Source: Lachnospiraceae bacterium (GTDB taxonomy: Bacteria > Bacillota > Clostridia > Lachnospirales > Lachnospiraceae). From it: a stretch of DNA of 61,941 nucleotides. Positions 8,086 to 16,925 of the stretch are shown here, in pieces (position 1 is the stretch's first letter; every line of letters begins with the position of its first letter). The DNA is taken from NCBI GenBank assembly GCA_910574805.1, contig CAJTCV010000022.1, positions 1 to 61,941 of the forward strand. The letters run 5' to 3'. Position numbers and translations under genes: made by a program. The notes under the pieces were generated by a model. That model was not told the DNA's origin, did not search any database, and saw nothing but the letters and a program-made list of their open reading frames with translations.

Positions 8086-9101
8086 GTGAAACAGTCAGCA
8101 AAGAAAAAAGAGGTTGCTTTTTATGAAGGGAATGCATGGGTTCACAGAGTTAAACTGCTGCAGCCAGATGGTTCTGTAAAGTACAGCAAACGCGGCGGCT
8201 TTCAGAGCAAGTCAGAAGCGGAAGCAAGTTATTATAAACATGAAGAAGAATTTAAGAAGGCATCCAGAGTTTATCAGATGTCAGCAAAACCTAATGCAGA
8301 TGTTGATTTGAAAGATTATTTGCTTTATTGGTTTGAGGATGTATTTTCACAGAGGATTGAGAATACAACCCGCATGGTATGTGCCTATGTGCTGTATGAC
8401 CTGATCCTTCCGAATATGCAGCAGGATATAAAATTGAGATATGCCAATGAGGAGTATTTTGATTCCCTGCTGTCTGTTGTATCAAAGGCATGCGAGTCCG
8501 CCGGCAATAAGTCCAGAGAGTTCTTGAATATGGCGATGAAAGAGGTCGTCATACAGGAATATATCAAAAGGAACCCGATACCTGCGACAAAGCCGTATCC
8601 GAGAAAAAAGCCAACAATCATTATTTTAAACAAAGCAAATGTGAAAAGACTTTTGAAAGCTGCTTACAATAGCGGATGGTATCTGGAGATCCTGCTTGGG
8701 CTGTTCTGCGGACTGAGAAAGGGCGAGATATCAGGATTGAAGTTTGGAGATTTTGACGCTGAAAACAGGACCATCTACATTCAGAGGCAGATCACGTCCA
8801 ATCCTGTTATTCCAAAGGGTGAAAGTAAAATTGAAACGTATGAAGTCATAGAGAAACCACCAAAGACGGATAACAGTTACAGGCTGCTCCGAATACCAGA
8901 AGCTGTTGCGAATGAAATCGAAAAAAGAAGAGCTTTGGTTGACACAAATAAGTTGCAGTACAATGAACAATATTTTGACCGTGATTATATTTCGTGCCAG
9001 GAAAACGGCCTGCCCCACTCAACAGCAGCAATGAACAGCGCTTTGTCAAAATTATGTTCCAGAAATGGCCTGCCCCACATAACTGTTCATGGATTGAGAC
9101 A
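8086..9101 (+). pseudogene. tyrosine integrase 1, 5' part (interrupted by insertion)
   Basis: GTG 8086 follows GAGGTGA. The segment encodes the arm-binding region (KKKEVAFYEGNAWVHRV), the SAM-like core-binding domain and the first part of the catalytic domain. The first active-site Arg is in 'GLFCGLRKGEISGLKF', then comes the box II sequence HGLRH. The insertion falls inside the last His codon. Joining base 9101 to base 13141 gives a 1,197-base open frame of 398 codons plus TAG, so the gene was intact before insertion. As it stands the product reads on for about 40 foreign residues and lacks the catalytic Tyr. Confidence 0.9.
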
Positions 9102-9144
9102 CCCGTATGTCAAGCTAAAGACAAAAAATAATTGCAAAACAACA

Positions 9145-9174
9145 ATTACAAGCATGCGCTTTCATGCTTGCAAT
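9145..9174 (-). terminator. hairpin after the KAP gene
   Basis: CAAGCATG (9149-9156) and CATGCTTG (9163-9170) pair perfectly around CGCTTT, extended by AATT on both sides. On the minus strand this follows the KAP stop and leads into T-rich sequence, so it is probably its terminator. Confidence 0.6.
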
Positions 9175-9218
9175 TGCTGTTTATACATTCGTGAAAAAGG
9201 CAGTAAACAAAAACAACA

Positions 9219-11429
9219 TTAAACTTCTATGAGCTGGATTGCATCGAGAATCTTTTGGAGCTCATTTTTAATTGCGTCTTCTGCAACGAGACCTTCTGTT
9301 GGGCTATTATTTTCATCTCTCTTCATCGAAATAATAAAAGCAATAACGTCTTTTTGATTTTCTGTTGGAAGCCGCAAAAATTCGCGAGTTGTAACAAAGA
9401 TACCTATACGCCGATAAGCTTCCGCCACATCAATAAATTCACTGAGAGTTTCCTTATTTACTTGGCGCGTTTCTACAACAAGCCTGACCGCTGTTTTTCC
9501 ACGAGAGGTACAGTAGCTGATAACTTTTGCAAGCGATATATCATCTGTAACAAGCGTTTCTTTGATGTGTTTTACAAGCTCTTCGTCAAGTTGGCTCAAC
9601 ATCCACAAGAAGTTCAGCCCTCCATATTGTGATAAGGCAGTACCTGAATCTATTGCATCAATACATCGCGACTTGAATACAGGCTCAAGCTCTAAAAGCT
9701 CATCCAATGAAATCGCCTGTTTATCCTCATTGGGTCCCTTATCAGTATAGCGCCCATGCTGTGTTTCAAAATCCTGCAAAAGCAACGCTAATATTGGTGG
9801 ATTAACTGTTTTATCCTCAAATATACCTCGCAAAAATGAAAAGCGTTCCGCCGTATCAACCACTTCCAGCAAAGGATCTACGCAAAACAGTAATCTCCAT
9901 GCAAACGGAACGGTAAAAAAGCCTTTTTCCTCAACTTCAAAAGAACTCCACATCCGACAAAGGCAACGTGTTAAAATTGTAGCCCTTTCTGCTGGGATAT
10001 TTTTTGAATCGCCTTTATTGGCATATGCCTCAATTTCTTCAAGCAACCTAATGATTTTTCCGTCCTGATATAGCTGGGTGATGTTTGTTACAACCTCGCT
10101 TTCATTTGCCTCATATATGATATTTCGCATAGTTGCAGTCGGAATTGCATCATCTCCAAGCGAAAGGGAAAAATAACGGTCAAAGCATTCCGGAACAGCA
10201 ATATTACAATGAATTAAAAATTTCCTGTAATCGTAATAGCGGCCAAAAGAATAGCTATGTTCCAAAGCCACTTTCGTTTTGGGAAACAAAATCCCAAGAA
10301 TCCTTTTTGCAGCCTTATCATTCGCAGCAATCCCATCGGAGAAAATATCACTAATAGCTTTCTTGATTTTCTCCTCATCAGTGTGTTGGCGTTCGTATGA
10401 GTAGCCGCTAATTGAACCGCAAAGCATATCTTTGTAATTATTTAAAGTGGAATAGACAGCCGGTTCAAATACCTGAAGACATGTCAGACCCAGGAGATCG
10501 ATAGGATCGGTCTCTTCTTGCAATAGCTGGTACTTCAAGTAAAATACATTTGAGTATCGAATAACGTCCCGAATGGATTTGATATAATTTTTTACTCCAT
10601 ACTGGAATAATTCTGCCCATGTTGCTTTGTCCCACCGGCTATCCGGTATATCTCCAAGTATCCCGTTAAGTTTTGAGAAAAGAGCATCATGAATACTTGT
10701 CATGCTTGGTGCAGGTATCTCAAATGGAACTTGTATAACTTTTTCAAGGTATTCCCGCCCATCTCCGTGTTGTACCGTAGCAAGTGCGCGTACCACAACA
10801 TCATAATCAAAAGCGAGCAAATAGACTGCGTTCGGAAAATCTGCCAGTGCTTTTACCAGTTGAAAAACAGCGATAATCTCTTCTTCGGAAAGCCGATCGA
10901 TATCATCTATGGAGACAATTATTTTTAAATTCTCCTTAACCATTGTGCGGATTATCTCATCTTTTTGTCCCTGCATATCGTTGCTTTTTCGCTTCATGCG
11001 ATTTCTTGCCTTGGTTGTAAACATTTTGCCTGCTGCTGCAATTGCGCCCCCGGCGTATGGGATAAGACTGGCTGCATCAAAAAGATCCGCATATTGATCG
11101 ACTAATTCGCATACACTATCTGCCGTAGGTTTTTTAATTTTTATTGCACTTGCCAACTGTTTAAAGAATTGGGTAATAAGTTGTTTTGGATCGGAACAGA
11201 GCCAAGGATTAAACCTTAATATGACAACATCTGTATTACGGTGTTCTACTTGCTCTATTACCATATTTAGTAATGAAGTCTTTCCGCTTCCCCATGCACC
11301 ATACAGCCCCACAGTAAAAGAAGTAGGAAAAGTGGATTGCAATATAACATTGGCAAGACTCTCAGCAAATGATTCTCGATTCAGTTTATCTTCAGAAGAC
11401 TTAGTAATGGGAAGGTCTGGACTGATCAT
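9219..11429 (-). CDS. KAP family P-loop NTPase, cargo of the serine-recombinase element
   Basis: 736 residues from ATG 11429; AGAGGTGA lies 5 bases upstream. Walker A is GAWGSGKTS (44-52) and Walker B 'IIVSIDDIDRL' (about 169-179). Between them lies the long insert typical of KAP ATPases, including a hydrophobic 'LIPYAGGAIAAAGKMF' (about 122-137). The C-terminal 400 residues are helical and unassigned. KAP ATPases occur in antiphage systems (QatA, for example), and the gene is the only cargo here, so a single-gene defence function is plausible but unproven. It follows the recombinase gene by 36 bases and shares its strand. Confidence 0.8.
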   Translation of the reverse strand: MISPDLPITKSSEDKLNRESFAESLANVILQSTFPTSFTVGLYGAWGSGKTSLLNMVIEQVEHRNTDVVILRFNPWLCSDPKQLITQFFKQLASAIKIKKPTADSVCELVDQYADLFDAASLIPYAGGAIAAAGKMFTTKARNRMKRKSNDMQGQKDEIIRTMVKENLKIIVSIDDIDRLSEEEIIAVFQLVKALADFPNAVYLLAFDYDVVVRALATVQHGDGREYLEKVIQVPFEIPAPSMTSIHDALFSKLNGILGDIPDSRWDKATWAELFQYGVKNYIKSIRDVIRYSNVFYLKYQLLQEETDPIDLLGLTCLQVFEPAVYSTLNNYKDMLCGSISGYSYERQHTDEEKIKKAISDIFSDGIAANDKAAKRILGILFPKTKVALEHSYSFGRYYDYRKFLIHCNIAVPECFDRYFSLSLGDDAIPTATMRNIIYEANESEVVTNITQLYQDGKIIRLLEEIEAYANKGDSKNIPAERATILTRCLCRMWSSFEVEEKGFFTVPFAWRLLFCVDPLLEVVDTAERFSFLRGIFEDKTVNPPILALLLQDFETQHGRYTDKGPNEDKQAISLDELLELEPVFKSRCIDAIDSGTALSQYGGLNFLWMLSQLDEELVKHIKETLVTDDISLAKVISYCTSRGKTAVRLVVETRQVNKETLSEFIDVAEAYRRIGIFVTTREFLRLPTENQKDVIAFIISMKRDENNSPTEGLVAEDAIKNELQKILDAIQLIEV

Positions 11430-11465
11430 TAGTATCACCTCTGTTTCTTTATTCCGTAGGATTGA

Positions 11466-13016
11466 CTATGGGTTCTCCATATTTGTGCCAACTGCACCAA
11501 TTCTATTTTGATCTATACTCCATTTTACCACAATCTTTCCACCGCCGTCTACCACAACCTTATCAATACAGTCCGCAATTTCACTAAGCGGAATATCTTT
11601 ACTGCTGGCAGAAAGAAGCTTGCGGAACTTGGCGTATTGCTTTTCATAGGCTGCCTTGCTCTCTGTCACCTGAATGAGAGCCTCTTTTGACTGATTTGCA
11701 ATATCTTGTACTACGCGAAATTCTTCCTTGCTGATTTCTCCCTGCACATACTGTTCATAGTGCTCCATTGCGTTGATCCAAGCCATTGTCTTGCGCTGCG
11801 AAAGCTCAGAAATTTGTCCTGTGTACTCTTGAATCTGCTGCTTATACGCTGAATTTGTGATATAGTGCTCATTCACATAGTCCTTCAACTGGCGATAGAT
11901 GGCGCTGAGAACATCTTCCTCTCGGACGTACATCCCAGTACATTTATCAGCCCCCAAGCGATTTTTGGTGATGCAGGTGAAGAAATGCCAGTCAGCGTGA
12001 TTAGTGCCGCGCTTGCGCTGCATCTTTCCGCCGCAGCACCCGCATATTACCTTGCCTTTTAGAATGTTGTCTGCCGACTGTCCTTGCGGAACCACATTAT
12101 ATGCCCTGGTCTGGAATGCCTTTTGAATGGCATCGAACGTGCCTGCATCGACCAACGGTTCATGGGTAGCCTCCACCGCCCGTTTCTCTTTCCCCTGTAC
12201 CAGCATGCCCGTATATGTGCGATTGGTAAGGATGTACTTCACAGACCTGCTGTTCCAACTGCCATTACCATCATCAAAGTTTCCATCTAAACCTTGGGCC
12301 CTGGCGTACTGGATTGGCGTGGGGAGCTCCCGCCCATTCAAATATCGAACAATACCAGTCACACCAGTGCCGCTTGCCGCCATCTCAAAAATCTTTCGAA
12401 CAATAACAGCAGCTACTGGATCAGGAACAAGTTGGCTGGGATTCTCATTGGATTTTTGATAACCGAAAGGGGCTCTTGGCCCGATAAATTCTCCGTGCTG
12501 TGCTTTCATGTCTAAAACGACCTCAACTTTCATTTTTGTTTCAACGGATACCTGCTCGTTGAATAGATTAATGAGCGGTACTCGTGTGCTGGATTGGATA
12601 TATGCAGATTTATCTCTGTTGGTTATGCCATCAGTGGTGTCAAACTGATCATTAATTGATACAAATCGAATGTTATTGTTTGGAAAGAACATTTCGAGGT
12701 AATAACCCACCGTGATATAGTCTCGCCCTAAACGAGAAAGGTCTTTTACAACAACGCAGTCAATCTTACCTTCCTGTATATCTTGGAGCATTTCTTGAAA
12801 TGCCGGACGGTCAAAACGTTTACCACTGAAAGCGTTGTCGATATAGTAACGCATAATGGGGATCTGGTGTTGGCGTCCCCATTCTTCAATCATGAGTCTT
12901 TGATTCTCTATAGACCCGTAGTGATCTCTGTTAAGAACAGATAGTCGAATATAGCCTACAGTATCCTTACTGACTGAAACAGCCAATTTAAGATGCTTTC
13001 TGCTTTTTCTTGCCAT
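11466..13016 (-). CDS. large serine recombinase (TnpX/TndX-like)
   Basis: 516 residues. The N-terminal resolvase domain has the catalytic serine in 'GYIRLSV' (Ser26) and the conserved 'KDLSRLGRDY' (about 91-100). It is followed by the recombinase domain (APFGYQ, then 'YILTNRTYTGMLVQGK'), a zinc ribbon (CGCCGGKMQRK...FFTC...KCTG) and a coiled coil (about 400-470). This is the usual layout of large serine recombinases that excise and insert elements without extra factors. ATG 13016 follows AAAGGAG. As the only recombinase in the element, it most likely produced the insertion at 9101/13141. Confidence 0.92.
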   Translation of the reverse strand: MARKSRKHLKLAVSVSKDTVGYIRLSVLNRDHYGSIENQRLMIEEWGRQHQIPIMRYYIDNAFSGKRFDRPAFQEMLQDIQEGKIDCVVVKDLSRLGRDYITVGYYLEMFFPNNNIRFVSINDQFDTTDGITNRDKSAYIQSSTRVPLINLFNEQVSVETKMKVEVVLDMKAQHGEFIGPRAPFGYQKSNENPSQLVPDPVAAVIVRKIFEMAASGTGVTGIVRYLNGRELPTPIQYARAQGLDGNFDDGNGSWNSRSVKYILTNRTYTGMLVQGKEKRAVEATHEPLVDAGTFDAIQKAFQTRAYNVVPQGQSADNILKGKVICGCCGGKMQRKRGTNHADWHFFTCITKNRLGADKCTGMYVREEDVLSAIYRQLKDYVNEHYITNSAYKQQIQEYTGQISELSQRKTMAWINAMEHYEQYVQGEISKEEFRVVQDIANQSKEALIQVTESKAAYEKQYAKFRKLLSASSKDIPLSEIADCIDKVVVDGGGKIVVKWSIDQNRIGAVGTNMENP

Positions 13017-13038
13017 GATAACATCTCCTTTATACGAA

Positions 13039-13066
13039 AAGGGCTATGGCGCAAACCATAGCCCTT
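13039..13066. terminator. strong hairpin upstream of the serine recombinase
   Basis: AAGGGCTATGG and CCATAGCCCTT form a perfect 11-bp stem around CGCAAA. On the minus strand it is followed by TTTTCG and then the recombinase ribosome site. It could insulate the element from host transcription or attenuate the recombinase. Confidence 0.6.
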
Positions 13067-13088
13067 GAGGGGATTATATCATGTTCCG

Positions 13089-13132
13089 TTTTCCACTTCC
13101 ATGAGAATGGCCTCATTTTCCGCTTCCACGAG
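13089..13132 (+). repeat. two 17-base direct repeats at the right end of the serine-recombinase element
   Basis: TTTTCCACTTCCATGAG (13089-13105) and TTTTCCGCTTCCACGAG (13116-13132) differ at two positions and lie just inside the junction. They may be binding sites for the serine recombinase. The second copy also translates, in the integrase frame, as part of FRFHELRH, resembling integrase box II. Confidence 0.6.
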
Positions 13133-13140
13133 CTTAGACA

Positions 13141-13321
13141 TATGTATGCTACCATATTGGTAGAGCAGAAAGTTCCTTTGATTAAGATATCTGCCCTGCT
13201 GGGCCATGCAAGTGTCAATACAACCTTTGAATATTATTGTGAAGTCATGGATGAGAATGAGCAGATCATTACGTTTATGAATCATACATTTGTTCCGGAA
13301 GGGAGTGATTCTGCATGTTAG
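13141..13321 (+). pseudogene. tyrosine integrase 1, 3' part
   Basis: This segment continues the interrupted integrase in frame: MYATILVEQKVPLIKISALLGHASVNTTFEYYCEVMD..., with box III 'LLGHAS' and the nucleophile Tyr in 'TTFEYY'. It ends at TAG 13319-13321. An open frame runs into it from inside the element (from 13046) and happens to encode FHELRH before the junction, but no ribosome site suggests it is expressed. It overlaps the next integrase start by 7 bases. Confidence 0.88.
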
Positions 13322-14616
13322 ATTTGAGTTTGAAAAATTATGTCGATTGGAGAGTGGCACAGGTAATACCTGTGCGCTCCGGTTTCGGCTACAGGGTATT
13401 TCTGAAATATCCGGACGGAAGTGAAAAGCCACAGCAGAAGTCAGGATTTAAAACAGAGAGGGAAGCAAATAAGGCAAGAGAGAAGACCATCGCAGAACTA
13501 TATAACGGTACGTTTGTTGTATACGCAAAGGTGAATGTTGCCGATTTTATGTTCTTCTGGCTTGAAGAAGAGCTTAAAAAACGCACGGACAGCCATGAAA
13601 CCTATTATAATTATTGCGGAATAGTAAAGAATCACATTATTCCCATTCTGGGTAAAAAGAAAATGATGGATGTTACCCGTGGAGACATTCAGAAATTGTT
13701 TAATACCAAGACAGACTACTCAAGGTCGGTGGCAGAGCAGGTAAAAACAATCATGAATGTCTCTTTTCGTTATGCGGTAACAATTAAAGTGATTCCAAAC
13801 AGTCCGGTGGACGGGATAGGGCTTCCCAAAGCAGAAAAGCTACAGCAGAAATCAGGATTCAGGACCCGGAATATTGATACACAGAAAACACTGACTATGG
13901 AGCAGATCCAGGTTCTGCTGGAAAAGAGCAAAGATACTCCAATCCATATGCAGGTGCTGTTCAATGTACTTATGGGACTCCGCAGATCCGAGATCAATGG
14001 GGTAAAATATTCAGATGTAGATTATATCAACCACACGTTAAAAGTGGAACGTCAGCTGGGGAGAGTACATAACGCAGTAAAAGAGGACTTTGCCACGAAA
14101 ACATTTACGAAACAGGAAGTAGGATTGAAGACAAAATCCAGTTACAGGGAGATCCCGATTCCTGATTATGTCTTTGAGGCAATCTTAAAGGAACGGCAGG
14201 TGTATGAGAAAAACAGAAACCGCAGAAAGAGAGGGTTTCAGGATCTGGGCTATATCTGTTGTTCCACCCTTGGCAGGGCAAGGAGCAAAGGATTCCATTG
14301 CAGGTATTATAAGCAGCTTCTTGCTGAAAACGGTTTACCGGATATCCGCTGGCACGATCTACGCAGCACATACTGTACTCTTCTGTTAAAAGAGTCTTTT
14401 AATCCAAAGGCAGTATCAAGGCTCATGGGACATGCCAAAGAAATCATAACAATGGATGTTTATGCGGATAATAGAGGCATCATAGCGGATGGAGTGCCGG
14501 AAATAGAAGCGTATATGAAAGAAGTATTACCAAACCCGGAAGAGACAGAAATCTTTAAAAAGGAATTGTTGGAGATTGTAGTAGATGTAACCGAATTTCT
14601 TCCGGATGCAGTGTGA
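13315..14616 (+). CDS. tyrosine integrase 2 (intact)
   Basis: 433 residues; ATG 13315 lies in the ATGTTAG overlap with integrase 1, implying translational coupling. The N-terminal AP2-like arm-binding domain includes 'FLKYPDGSEKPQQKSGFKTEREA'. A core-binding domain follows, then the catalytic domain with Arg in 'LMGLRRSEINGVKY', box II 'HDLRSTYC' (HxLR with S replacing the usual second His), 'LMGHAKEIITMDVYA' and Tyr in MDVY. Tandem dissimilar tyrosine integrases at an ICE end are known. With integrase 1 split, this is the only intact tyrosine recombinase of the element. Confidence 0.88.
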   Translation: MLDLSLKNYVDWRVAQVIPVRSGFGYRVFLKYPDGSEKPQQKSGFKTEREANKAREKTIAELYNGTFVVYAKVNVADFMFFWLEEELKKRTDSHETYYNYCGIVKNHIIPILGKKKMMDVTRGDIQKLFNTKTDYSRSVAEQVKTIMNVSFRYAVTIKVIPNSPVDGIGLPKAEKLQQKSGFRTRNIDTQKTLTMEQIQVLLEKSKDTPIHMQVLFNVLMGLRRSEINGVKYSDVDYINHTLKVERQLGRVHNAVKEDFATKTFTKQEVGLKTKSSYREIPIPDYVFEAILKERQVYEKNRNRRKRGFQDLGYICCSTLGRARSKGFHCRYYKQLLAENGLPDIRWHDLRSTYCTLLLKESFNPKAVSRLMGHAKEIITMDVYADNRGIIADGVPEIEAYMKEVLPNPEETEIFKKELLEIVVDVTEFLPDAV

Positions 14617-14631
14617 CAGAAAGGACAAAAA

Positions 14632-14643
14632 GAACAAAAGTTC
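14632..14643. promoter_or_regulatory. LexA (SOS) box
   Basis: GAACAAAAGTTC is an exact GAAC-N4-GTTC, the Firmicutes LexA operator. It lies 15 bases after the second integrase stop and 243 bases before the uvrB start. It probably controls uvrB, a common SOS gene. It could equally link integrase-region transcription to the SOS response. Confidence 0.65.
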
Positions 14644-14763
14644 GATTTTGCATCTATACAAATTTTATGATTTGTGGTAAGATAAAAAAGCTCTTTAGTG
14701 CTGCCCAGTCCGTATGGAATTACGGAGGTGTACTGAGTTGCAAAAACAGCAAATTGTGAACGG

Positions 14764-14836
14764 AATTCGTCAAGGACTTTTTTTCCTTCGATTTGAGCAA
14801 ATGCCATGACGAAAATGAAAAGTTCCTTGACGAATT
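14764..14836. repeat. 13-bp inverted repeat upstream of uvrB
   Basis: AATTCGTCAAGGA (14764-14776) is the exact reverse complement of TCCTTGACGAATT (14824-14836). Inside lie ATGCCA and, beyond the right arm, TGGCAT, another inverted pair. It may be an integrase arm site at the ICE end or a cruciform in the uvrB leader; the sequence alone does not decide. Confidence 0.6.
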
Positions 14837-14885
14837 TGTGGCATATACGCATCTTTTTTTACTATGAATTTTGGAGGTGGTATTT

Positions 14886-16886
14886 GTGCAAACTGCACAA
14901 AAAATGTTCGAACTTCACAGCGAATACAAGCCCACCGGAGACCAGCCCCAGGCCATAGAAGCCCTGGTCAAAGGGTTTCAGGAAGGCAACCAATTCCAGA
15001 CTTTACTGGGGGTTACGGGTTCCGGGAAGACCTTTACCATGGCGAACGTGATCGCACAGCTGAACAAGCCGACTTTGGTAATAGCGCACAATAAGACATT
15101 AGCGGCACAGCTCTATGGTGAGTTCAAAGAGTATTTTCCGAGTAACGCGGTAGAATATTTTGTCTCCTACTACGATTACTACCAGCCCGAAGCCTACGTG
15201 CCCTCCTCTGACACCTATATTGCCAAGGACTCCTCCATCAACGACGAGATCGACAAGCTGCGGCTTTCGGCCACTTCCGCTCTGGCAGAGCGCCGGGATG
15301 TGGTCATCATTGCCAGTGTTTCCTGCATCTACGGACTGGGTTCTCCGGTGGATTACAAGAACATGGTGCTTTCTCTTCGGCCGGGCATGGAGCGGGACAG
15401 GGATGAGATGATCCGAAAACTTATCGATATTCAGTACGACCGGAACGAGATGGATTTTAAAAGAGGAACTTTCCGGGTCCGGGGGGATGTGGTGGAGATT
15501 TTCCCTGCCGAGTCTTCGGATACGGCCATTCGGGTGGAATTTTTCGGAGATGAGATCGAGCGGCTCCTGGAGATTGACGTGCTCACCGGGGAGATCAGGA
15601 GTGAGCTGAATCATGTTGCAGTCTTTCCGGCATCTCATTATGTGGTGCCCATGGAGAAGATCAGAGAGGCAGTCCGGGATATTGAAGAAGAACTGGAAGA
15701 GCGGGTGCGCTATTTCAAAAGTGAGGACAAGCTTCTGGAAGCACAGCGGATTTCGGAGCGTACGAATTTTGATATTGAAATGCTGAAGGAAACGGGGTTT
15801 TGTTCCGGTATTGAGAACTATTCCAGACATCTGGCAGGGCTCGCCCCGGGAACCTCGCCCCATACACTGATCGACTATTTTCCGGATGATTTTCTGATCA
15901 TCATTGATGAATCTCATAAGACGATTCCCCAGATCCGGGGCATGTACTTTGGGGACCAGAGCCGGAAGGGGACGCTGGTAGACTATGGATTCCGGCTGCC
16001 TTCTGCCAGGGACAACCGTCCTCTGAGCTTTGATGAGTTCGAGAGCAAGATCAATCAGTTGATGTTTGTATCTGCCACCCCTGGAGAATACGAGGCGGAC
16101 CATGAGTTGCTCCGCACCGAACAGATTATCCGCCCCACGGGGCTTCTGGATCCGGAAGTCTGCGTGCGGCCGGTGGAAGGACAGATCGATGATCTGATTG
16201 GAGAAATCAATAAGGAAGTGGAAAAGCACAATAAAATCCTGATCACCACACTGACCAAGCGGATGGCAGAGGATCTGACAGACTATATGAAGGAACTGGG
16301 GATTCGGGTCCGGTATCTGCACTCGGATGTGGATACCCTGGAACGGACGGAGATCATCCGGGATATGCGCCTGGATGTGTTCGATGTGTTGGTGGGGATT
16401 AACCTTCTGAGAGAAGGTCTGGATATTCCGGAGATCACACTGGTGGCAATTCTGGATGCGGACAAGGAAGGATTTCTCCGTTCGGAGACGTCTCTGATTC
16501 AGACCATCGGCCGGGCAGCCCGCAACAGTGAAGGGCATGTAATCATGTATGCGGACAATATGACGGATTCCATGCGGCTTGCCATCGAAGAGACAAACCG
16601 GAGGCGGGAGCTTCAGAAGGCTTATAACGAAGAACATGGGATCACACCCCGGACGATTCAAAAAGCAGTCCGCGATCTGATCCGCATTTCCAGAGAGGTG
16701 GCACAGGAAGAACTGCAGTTTGAGAAGGATCCGGAATCCATGAGCGAGAAAGAGCTGGAGAAGCTGATCGGGGATGTGCAGAAGAAGATGAAAAAAGCGG
16801 CAGCAGATCTGAATTTCGAGGCGGCAGCCATGCTGCGGGATCAGATGGTGGAACTGAAAAAACAGCTGCAGGATCTGAAAGGATAA
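14886..16886 (+). CDS. uvrB: UvrABC excinuclease subunit B
   Basis: 666 residues from GTG 14886, chosen because GGAGGTGG lies 5 bases upstream. UvrB is the damage-verifying helicase-like subunit of nucleotide excision repair; UvrA loads it and UvrC joins it. Walker A is GVTGSGKT (42-49). The beta-hairpin region '[18 protein letters not shown]', '[13 protein letters not shown]', motif V/VI '[10 protein letters not shown]...QTIGRAARN' and the C-terminal UVR motif ([21 protein letters not shown]) are all present. Length is normal. A LexA box stands upstream. Confidence 0.98.
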   Translation: MQTAQKMFELHSEYKPTGDQPQAIEALVKGFQEGNQFQTLLGVTGSGKTFTMANVIAQLNKPTLVIAHNKTLAAQLYGEFKEYFPSNAVEYFVSYYDYYQPEAYVPSSDTYIAKDSSINDEIDKLRLSATSALAERRDVVIIASVSCIYGLGSPVDYKNMVLSLRPGMERDRDEMIRKLIDIQYDRNEMDFKRGTFRVRGDVVEIFPAESSDTAIRVEFFGDEIERLLEIDVLTGEIRSELNHVAVFPASHYVVPMEKIREAVRDIEEELEERVRYFKSEDKLLEAQRISERTNFDIEMLKETGFCSGIENYSRHLAGLAPGTSPHTLIDYFPDDFLIIIDESHKTIPQIRGMYFGDQSRKGTLVDYGFRLPSARDNRPLSFDEFESKINQLMFVSATPGEYEADHELLRTEQIIRPTGLLDPEVCVRPVEGQIDDLIGEINKEVEKHNKILITTLTKRMAEDLTDYMKELGIRVRYLHSDVDTLERTEIIRDMRLDVFDVLVGINLLREGLDIPEITLVAILDADKEGFLRSETSLIQTIGRAARNSEGHVIMYADNMTDSMRLAIEETNRRRELQKAYNEEHGITPRTIQKAVRDLIRISREVAQEELQFEKDPESMSEKELEKLIGDVQKKMKKAAADLNFEAAAMLRDQMVELKKQLQDLKG

Positions 16887-16889
16887 GAG

Positions 16890-16920
16890 GGCCGGGCTCC
16901 GTTTTTATGCGGAGCCGGCC
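16890..16920 (+). terminator. uvrB terminator hairpin
   Basis: GGCCGG-CTCCG and CGGAGCCGGCC pair around a T-rich loop directly after the uvrB stop. The following bases (TTGCGG) are not a full T-run, so termination efficiency is uncertain. Confidence 0.65.
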
Positions 16921-16925
16921 TTGCG

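Larger units (their letters stand above)
9102..13140 (-). mobile_element. 4,039-bp serine-recombinase element carrying a KAP-family ATPase, inserted in integrase 1
   Basis: The boundaries come from restoring the integrase: removing 9102-13140 rejoins HGLR-H with MYATILVEQ in frame. Both ends share AGACA (9097-9101 and 13136-13140), containing the GA dinucleotide used as crossover by TnpX-like large serine recombinases. There is no terminal inverted repeat and no longer target duplication, as expected for this enzyme class. Contents: a serine recombinase and a KAP ATPase, both on the minus strand, with hairpins near each end. Just inside the right end are two near-identical 17-base direct repeats (13089-13105, 13116-13132). 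Confidence 0.85.
5974..14616. mobile_element. degenerate integrative conjugative element next to uvrB
   Basis: Two contiguous conjugation genes (TrbL/VirB6-like, DUF3852) on the minus strand and an excisionase plus two tandem tyrosine integrases on the plus strand form the ends of an ICE with everything between lost. The first integrase is interrupted by a second element (9102-13140). The outer attachment core was not found: only one end can be bracketed, somewhere between the second integrase stop (14616) and the uvrB start (14886). Without relaxase, coupling protein or VirB4 it cannot move by itself. Confidence 0.6.

Noticed and set aside
9102-13140. Group I or II intron in the integrase
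   Set aside because: The insert encodes a serine recombinase and an ATPase on the opposite strand, with no intron core or reverse transcriptase, and its ends share a recombinase-type AGACA core.
13046-13321. Separate small gene for an integrase C-terminal fragment
   Set aside because: The frame begins in the recombinase hairpin region without a ribosome site; only bases from 13141 belong to the original integrase.
15099-16661. 520-codon open frame on the minus strand
   Set aside because: It lies entirely antisense to uvrB, has no ribosome site and is rich in residues expected from reversed coding sequence.
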